Below are positions 60,341 to 64,000 of a stretch of DNA of 64,000 bases, one piece after another. Origin of the DNA: Deltaproteobacteria bacterium (GTDB lineage: Bacteria; Desulfobacterota; GWC2-55-46); NCBI GenBank assembly GCA_016218105.1, contig JACRET010000005.1, positions 124,001-188,000 of the forward strand. Reading direction: 5' to 3'. Every line of letters starts with the position of its first letter. The first letter of the stretch is position 1. Below the pieces are notes generated by a model. That model ran no database searches and was not told the DNA's origin. It worked only from the letters and a program-made list of their open reading frames with translations. Made by a program: the position numbers and the translations under genes.

Positions 60341-60361
60341 CCTCCCCCGTCAAGGGGGAGG
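60341..60361. repeat. Palindrome cctccccc-gtcaa-gggggagg abutting the DUF559 gene 5' side
   Basis: Directly visible. Confidence 0.8.
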
Positions 60362-60397
60362 AGCTTTAATTCACCTTTACTAGCAAAACTCCTATTA

Positions 60398-60796
60398 TTA
60401 CAGATTAATCCTTTTCAATGCGGCAGTCTTTTTCCAAATCTCTTCAATTATTTTTCCCACTCTCTTAAAATCACAAAACTCAATCTTATCGCTTTTAGCA
60501 CAATTACAAAGACTACAGGCCTTGACACAATTATTCCGGCTATAGCCTTCTGCATTATTTTTTCTATCAACTTCTAATCGTTTTCCTCTTCTTCCTCCAT
60601 AAAACTCTCCCCAAATCGGTATAAATTTACCGCCCGGAATATGACAGTAAAAACATTCATTATCCGCCTCTGTATACCAAGCTACGAAATCATCACTATC
60701 CCAATTAAATCTTGCTCTCAATATTCCTTTCTTATATTGTCTATTTGCTCTGCTTTTCAGGGAATTCCAAGCTTTTTTTGCTTCGGTCCTATTCAT
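60398..60796 (-). CDS. HNH-type endonuclease-like protein
   Basis: CFYCHIPGG ... RLEVDRKNNAEGYSRNNCVKACSLCNCAKSDK (CxxC ... LEVDR-N ... CxxCN pattern). Confidence 0.85.
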   Translation of the reverse strand: MNRTEAKKAWNSLKSRANRQYKKGILRARFNWDSDDFVAWYTEADNECFYCHIPGGKFIPIWGEFYGGRRGKRLEVDRKNNAEGYSRNNCVKACSLCNCAKSDKIEFCDFKRVGKIIEEIWKKTAALKRINL

Positions 60797-61668
60797 CAAA
60801 CTATCCCCTTCTTTTTAAGAAGCGGCATTATATCCGTTACGTTCTTCTCGAAACCCAGTGTCTCTATGGGCTGGCCGAGCGCCAACCCGAGCGCTTGCGT
60901 AAAATACACGACCGGGACCCCTGAAAAACCGGAGTTCTGACCGGCTACCTTACCCTGGCTCTTCTCAAGGTTATACTGGCAGAGCGGACAGCTCGTGATG
61001 ATAAGCTCCGCACCAGAGCCTACCGCGGACGTCATCACATTGCCGGAGAGCTTTGTGACGACCTCTTCATTATTCATGGCGAGGTGCGCCCCGCAGCATT
61101 CGATCTTGTTCGGAAAATCCACCGGCTCTCCGCCGATCGCCTTTATGAGGTCTTCGAAGATCGTCGGCTTCTCGGCGTTGTCTACGCCCATGTCCTCGAA
61201 AGGACGAAGGAGCATGCAGCCGTAGTAAGCCCCGGCCTTGATGCCTTTAAGCGGCCTCTTTACAGCCTCTTTTACCCTGGCAAAGCCGATCTTATCTCTC
61301 AAAACCTCGAGGTAATGGATGACGTTCAGGCTTCCGTCGTATTCTTCCTCTATGAAGCCGTTGATGGTAGACCTCTTCTCCCTGCTGTCCCTTATGACTT
61401 TATTGGTTCTCTTAAGGACGTTGTAGCAGACGGAGCAGAGCGTGGTGAGCGTGTCGCCCTCTTTGCTGGCGTTGGACAAGACCTTTGCCGGGGCAGAGAG
61501 GGCTATCAGATTATCGGGAGACAAGGGGAAAGTAGCGCCGCAGCAATTCCACTGGGCGAGTTCCTTCATCTCGAAGCCGATTGTGGCGGCGGCGTCCCTT
61601 GCCGATGAGTCGAAGGCCTTCGCGACTGTATTTAAGGTGCAACCGGGATAATAAGGTATCTTCATCAC
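60796..61668 (-). CDS. hdrB: Heterodisulfide reductase-like subunit B
   Basis: YYPGCTLNTVAKAFDSSA, NCCGATF, YYGCMLLRPFEDMG, IECCGAHL, CPLCQYNLE. Confidence 0.92.
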   Translation of the reverse strand: MMKIPYYPGCTLNTVAKAFDSSARDAAATIGFEMKELAQWNCCGATFPLSPDNLIALSAPAKVLSNASKEGDTLTTLCSVCYNVLKRTNKVIRDSREKRSTINGFIEEEYDGSLNVIHYLEVLRDKIGFARVKEAVKRPLKGIKAGAYYGCMLLRPFEDMGVDNAEKPTIFEDLIKAIGGEPVDFPNKIECCGAHLAMNNEEVVTKLSGNVMTSAVGSGAELIITSCPLCQYNLEKSQGKVAGQNSGFSGVPVVYFTQALGLALGQPIETLGFEKNVTDIMPLLKKKGIV

Positions 61669-61721
61669 GCGAACCTGAAGTCAGAGTTAAAACAGCGATT
61701 AATAGACCAATCCGAAGTCCG

Positions 61722-62129
61722 TCAGCTTACGAACTTCCTGAAACCGCAAACAATCGCCTGCTGGGGCGCCTTCTGTAAAAACGGTATGGGTATTTCCTTT
61801 ATCTTTTCAAAATCCTCGCCTTTTCTAAGGGTCGTCTGCCTTAAGCCTTCGAGTATCGCGGCCACGCTGCAGCCCTTGGGGCAGCGCGAGTAGCACTGAA
61901 GGCATCCGACGCAGAGCCTCATCGAATTGGCTTTCATTACCTCTTCTATCCTGCCGAGCTGGAGAAATCTCATCACCTGGCTCGGCGCTATGTCCATCTC
62001 GAAGGAGACCGGGCACCCGCCTGAGCAGTTGCCACACTGATAGCACTTCTTTAAATCTTCTCCGCTGATCCTCTCAAGGTGCCGGATACGGACGCTATTT
62101 ATATCTTCTGAGGCGAGCTTTATCTTCAA
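61722..62129 (-). CDS. hdrC: Heterodisulfide reductase-like subunit C
   Basis: CYQCGNCSGGCPVSFEMDIAPSQVMRFLQLG; CVGCLQCYSRCPKG. Confidence 0.9.
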   Translation of the reverse strand: MKIKLASEDINSVRIRHLERISGEDLKKCYQCGNCSGGCPVSFEMDIAPSQVMRFLQLGRIEEVMKANSMRLCVGCLQCYSRCPKGCSVAAILEGLRQTTLRKGEDFEKIKEIPIPFLQKAPQQAIVCGFRKFVS

Positions 62130-62210
62130 TTCAAAGAGTCTCCCATATTTTAAACCACGATTGATCGGGATGGATCAAGGGTTAACAACCACAAAGCGCC
62201 CGATACGGGA

Positions 62211-62771
62211 TCAAAGGGCCTTCCTGTACTTCGCGACACCCTCCGCGAACAGGTCGCCGCCGAACGCGTCGTTGACCACTATAGCCGGAAAGTCAACCAC
62301 TTCAAGCCTGCGTATAGCCTCCGGCCCGAGGTCTTCATAGGCTATGATCTCCGCCTTTTTTATAGACCTGGCTATAAGGGCCGCGGCGCCTCCGACAGCC
62401 GCCATGTATACGGCCTTATGCTTCTTTATGGAATCAAGCACCTCTTTGCTTCTCGCGCCCTTTCCGACCATGCCCTTCAACCCAAGCTCGATAAGCCTCG
62501 GGGTGTAGGCGTCCATCCTGCCGCTCGTGGTCGGCCCTGCAGAGCCGATTACCGCGCCGGGCTTTGCCGGTGTCGGGCCGACGTAATAAATGAGCTGGCC
62601 TCTTACGTCGAAAGGGAGCGTGCCGCCTTTATCGAGGAGCTCTATGAGCCTTTTGTGCGCGGCGTCCCTTGCCGTATAAAGGACTCCGGTAATAAGGACC
62701 TTGTCCCCGGCCCGGAGCTTTTCAATGTCAGCGTCAACGAGAGGTGGAGAGATTTTAATCGGTTCAGTCAT
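62211..62771 (-). CDS. fumB: Class I fumarate hydratase beta subunit
   Basis: VLITGVLYTARDAAHKRLIELL, YYVGPTPAKPGAVIGSAGPTTSGRMDAYTP. Confidence 0.93.
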   Translation of the reverse strand: MTEPIKISPPLVDADIEKLRAGDKVLITGVLYTARDAAHKRLIELLDKGGTLPFDVRGQLIYYVGPTPAKPGAVIGSAGPTTSGRMDAYTPRLIELGLKGMVGKGARSKEVLDSIKKHKAVYMAAVGGAAALIARSIKKAEIIAYEDLGPEAIRRLEVVDFPAIVVNDAFGGDLFAEGVAKYRKAL

Positions 62772-62832
62772 CGGTTCCGTTCCAGTTTTTAATATTCAAC
62801 GTGTTCCCAGAGTTCGGGACACGGAGACAAGG

Positions 62833-63675
62833 CTAAATAACAGCTTCCTTATGCCTGTCGGCATGGCACTGGATATTTACGGCCACAGGCAAGCTCGCTA
62901 TATGGCACGGATAGGCCTCGATATGCACCGCCAGGGCGGTAGTAGTCCCGCCAAAGCCCATCGGCCCTATGCCGAGCGAGTTGATCGACCTTAAAAGCTC
63001 GCCTTCGAGCGCATCCAGGTCTTTGTCCGGGTTCGGGGTCCCTACAGGGCGGAGGAGCGCTTTTTTCGCGAGCAGCGCCGATTTGTCAAAACTTCCGCCA
63101 ACCCCTACGCCGACCACTATCGGAGGGCAGGGATTTCCGCCGCCGATAGAGACCGTCTCTATTACAAAACCCTTTATACCCTCGACCCCTTCGGCTGGCT
63201 TGAGCATCTTAAGCCTGCTCATGTTTTCGCTGCCCGCACCCTTGGGGGCTATCTTTATCTTTATCTTATCCCCTTCGGTGATGGCGATATGGACGATAGC
63301 CGGGGTATTGTCACCGGTATTTGTCCTTTTAAGGGGATGGCATACCGACTTTCTCAAATAACCTTCCTTATAGCCCTGCCGCACGCCCTCGTTGACGGCT
63401 TCTTCAAGCGAGGATTCGAGCTCCACTTCCCTGCCTATCTCTATAAAGAATACGGCTATGCCCGTATCCTGGCACATGGGCAGGGATTCCCTGCCCGCGA
63501 TCTCGAAATTATTTATGATCTGCTCGAGCACCTCTTTACCAAGGGGCGACTCCTCTTTCTTCGCCGCCGCCCTTATGGCGGCCGCTACGTCAGGCTCAAG
63601 GTCATAGGCCGCGGCTATGCAGAGGTCTCTGACCTTTTTCGTAATTTCCGCTGCTGAAACTTTCCTCAAAGTCAA
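62833..63675 (-). CDS. fumA: Class I fumarate hydratase alpha subunit
   Basis: LPMCQDTGIAVFFIEIG, GGGNPCPPIVVGVGVGGSFDKSALLAKKALLRPVG, IGPMGFGGTTTALAVHIEAYPCHIASLPVAVNIQCH. Confidence 0.95.
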   Translation of the reverse strand: MTLRKVSAAEITKKVRDLCIAAAYDLEPDVAAAIRAAAKKEESPLGKEVLEQIINNFEIAGRESLPMCQDTGIAVFFIEIGREVELESSLEEAVNEGVRQGYKEGYLRKSVCHPLKRTNTGDNTPAIVHIAITEGDKIKIKIAPKGAGSENMSRLKMLKPAEGVEGIKGFVIETVSIGGGNPCPPIVVGVGVGGSFDKSALLAKKALLRPVGTPNPDKDLDALEGELLRSINSLGIGPMGFGGTTTALAVHIEAYPCHIASLPVAVNIQCHADRHKEAVI

Positions 63676-63679
63676 ACCT

Positions 63680-64000
63680 CTACTTGCCTAAATTAAGCTC
63701 ATTTATAAGATTCTTGACGGCCGCCACAGACCCGTTAAAGGCCTCTTTCTCGGAGCTGTCGAGCTCTATCTCGATTATCCTCTCCACCCCGTTCGCCCCT
63801 ATCACGGCGGGCACCCCGATAAACATATCGCTCACCCCGTACTGGCCGCTGCAGTAGACAGCGCTGGGGATGACCCTCTTCTTATCTTTTATGATCGCCT
63901 CGCACATCTCGGACACAGCCCTGGAAGGCGCGTAGTAGGCGCTCCCTGTCTTAAGGAGGGCTACGATCTCACCGCCAGCCTTCTTTGTGCGGGCCATTAT
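63680..64000 (-). CDS. mdh: Malate dehydrogenase, C-terminal part (5' end outside window)
   Basis: [47 protein letters not shown]...[29 protein letters not shown]. Confidence 0.93.
   Translation of the reverse strand: MMARTKKAGGEIVALLKTGSAYYAPSRAVSEMCEAIIKDKKRVIPSAVYCSGQYGVSDMFIGVPAVIGANGVERIIEIELDSSEKEAFNGSVAAVKNLINELNLGK

Noticed and set aside
1-64000. CRISPR array or prophage
   Set aside because: No regularly spaced direct repeats with unique spacers, no Cas or phage structural genes; repeats present are isolated intergenic palindromic elements.

Overview
This 64 kb window looks like a chromosomal segment from an anaerobic or autotrophic bacterium. The gene content resembles Nitrospirota or deltaproteobacterial-type genomes, but that taxonomic placement is inference. 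Most genes lie on the minus strand.

Main blocks:
(1) ~1-13.9 kb: housekeeping genes (tRNA-Ala, paralogous NAD(P)-epimerases, two-component system, galT, dksA-like, moaC, hrcA-grpE-dnaJ without dnaK, hemW).
(2) ~14.08-15.8 kb: a near-consensus sigma70 promoter, a ZTP/pfl-like riboswitch with an intrinsic terminator, and a cation:proton antiporter.
(3) 18.7-24.7 kb: a compact five-gene operon encoding a soluble AAA+/M41 FtsH-like ATPase-protease, Ycf35/DUF1257-like protein, DUF2997-like protein, NrdG-like radical SAM protein, and an atypical Hsp70 with an N-terminal helical-repeat domain. This is the best candidate for an undescribed system.
(4) 25-34 kb: DUF1328 mini-gene (absent from the ORF track), DedA, carbonic anhydrase, H+-pyrophosphatase, signalling proteins.
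(5) 34.8-41.9 kb: treZ-GH57-treY.
(6) 42.3-64 kb: a reductive-TCA-type cluster (mdh, fumarase, HdrCBA/Flx-like bifurcation module, soluble fumarate reductase-like proteins, sucCD, korDABC, and a second SdhABE-type fumarate reductase/succinate dehydrogenase). Two nuclease genes (HNH and DUF559) are inserted inside the hdr operon.

Several families of palindromic intergenic repeats are scattered through the window. All family assignments are from sequence motifs and memory; no searches were run.
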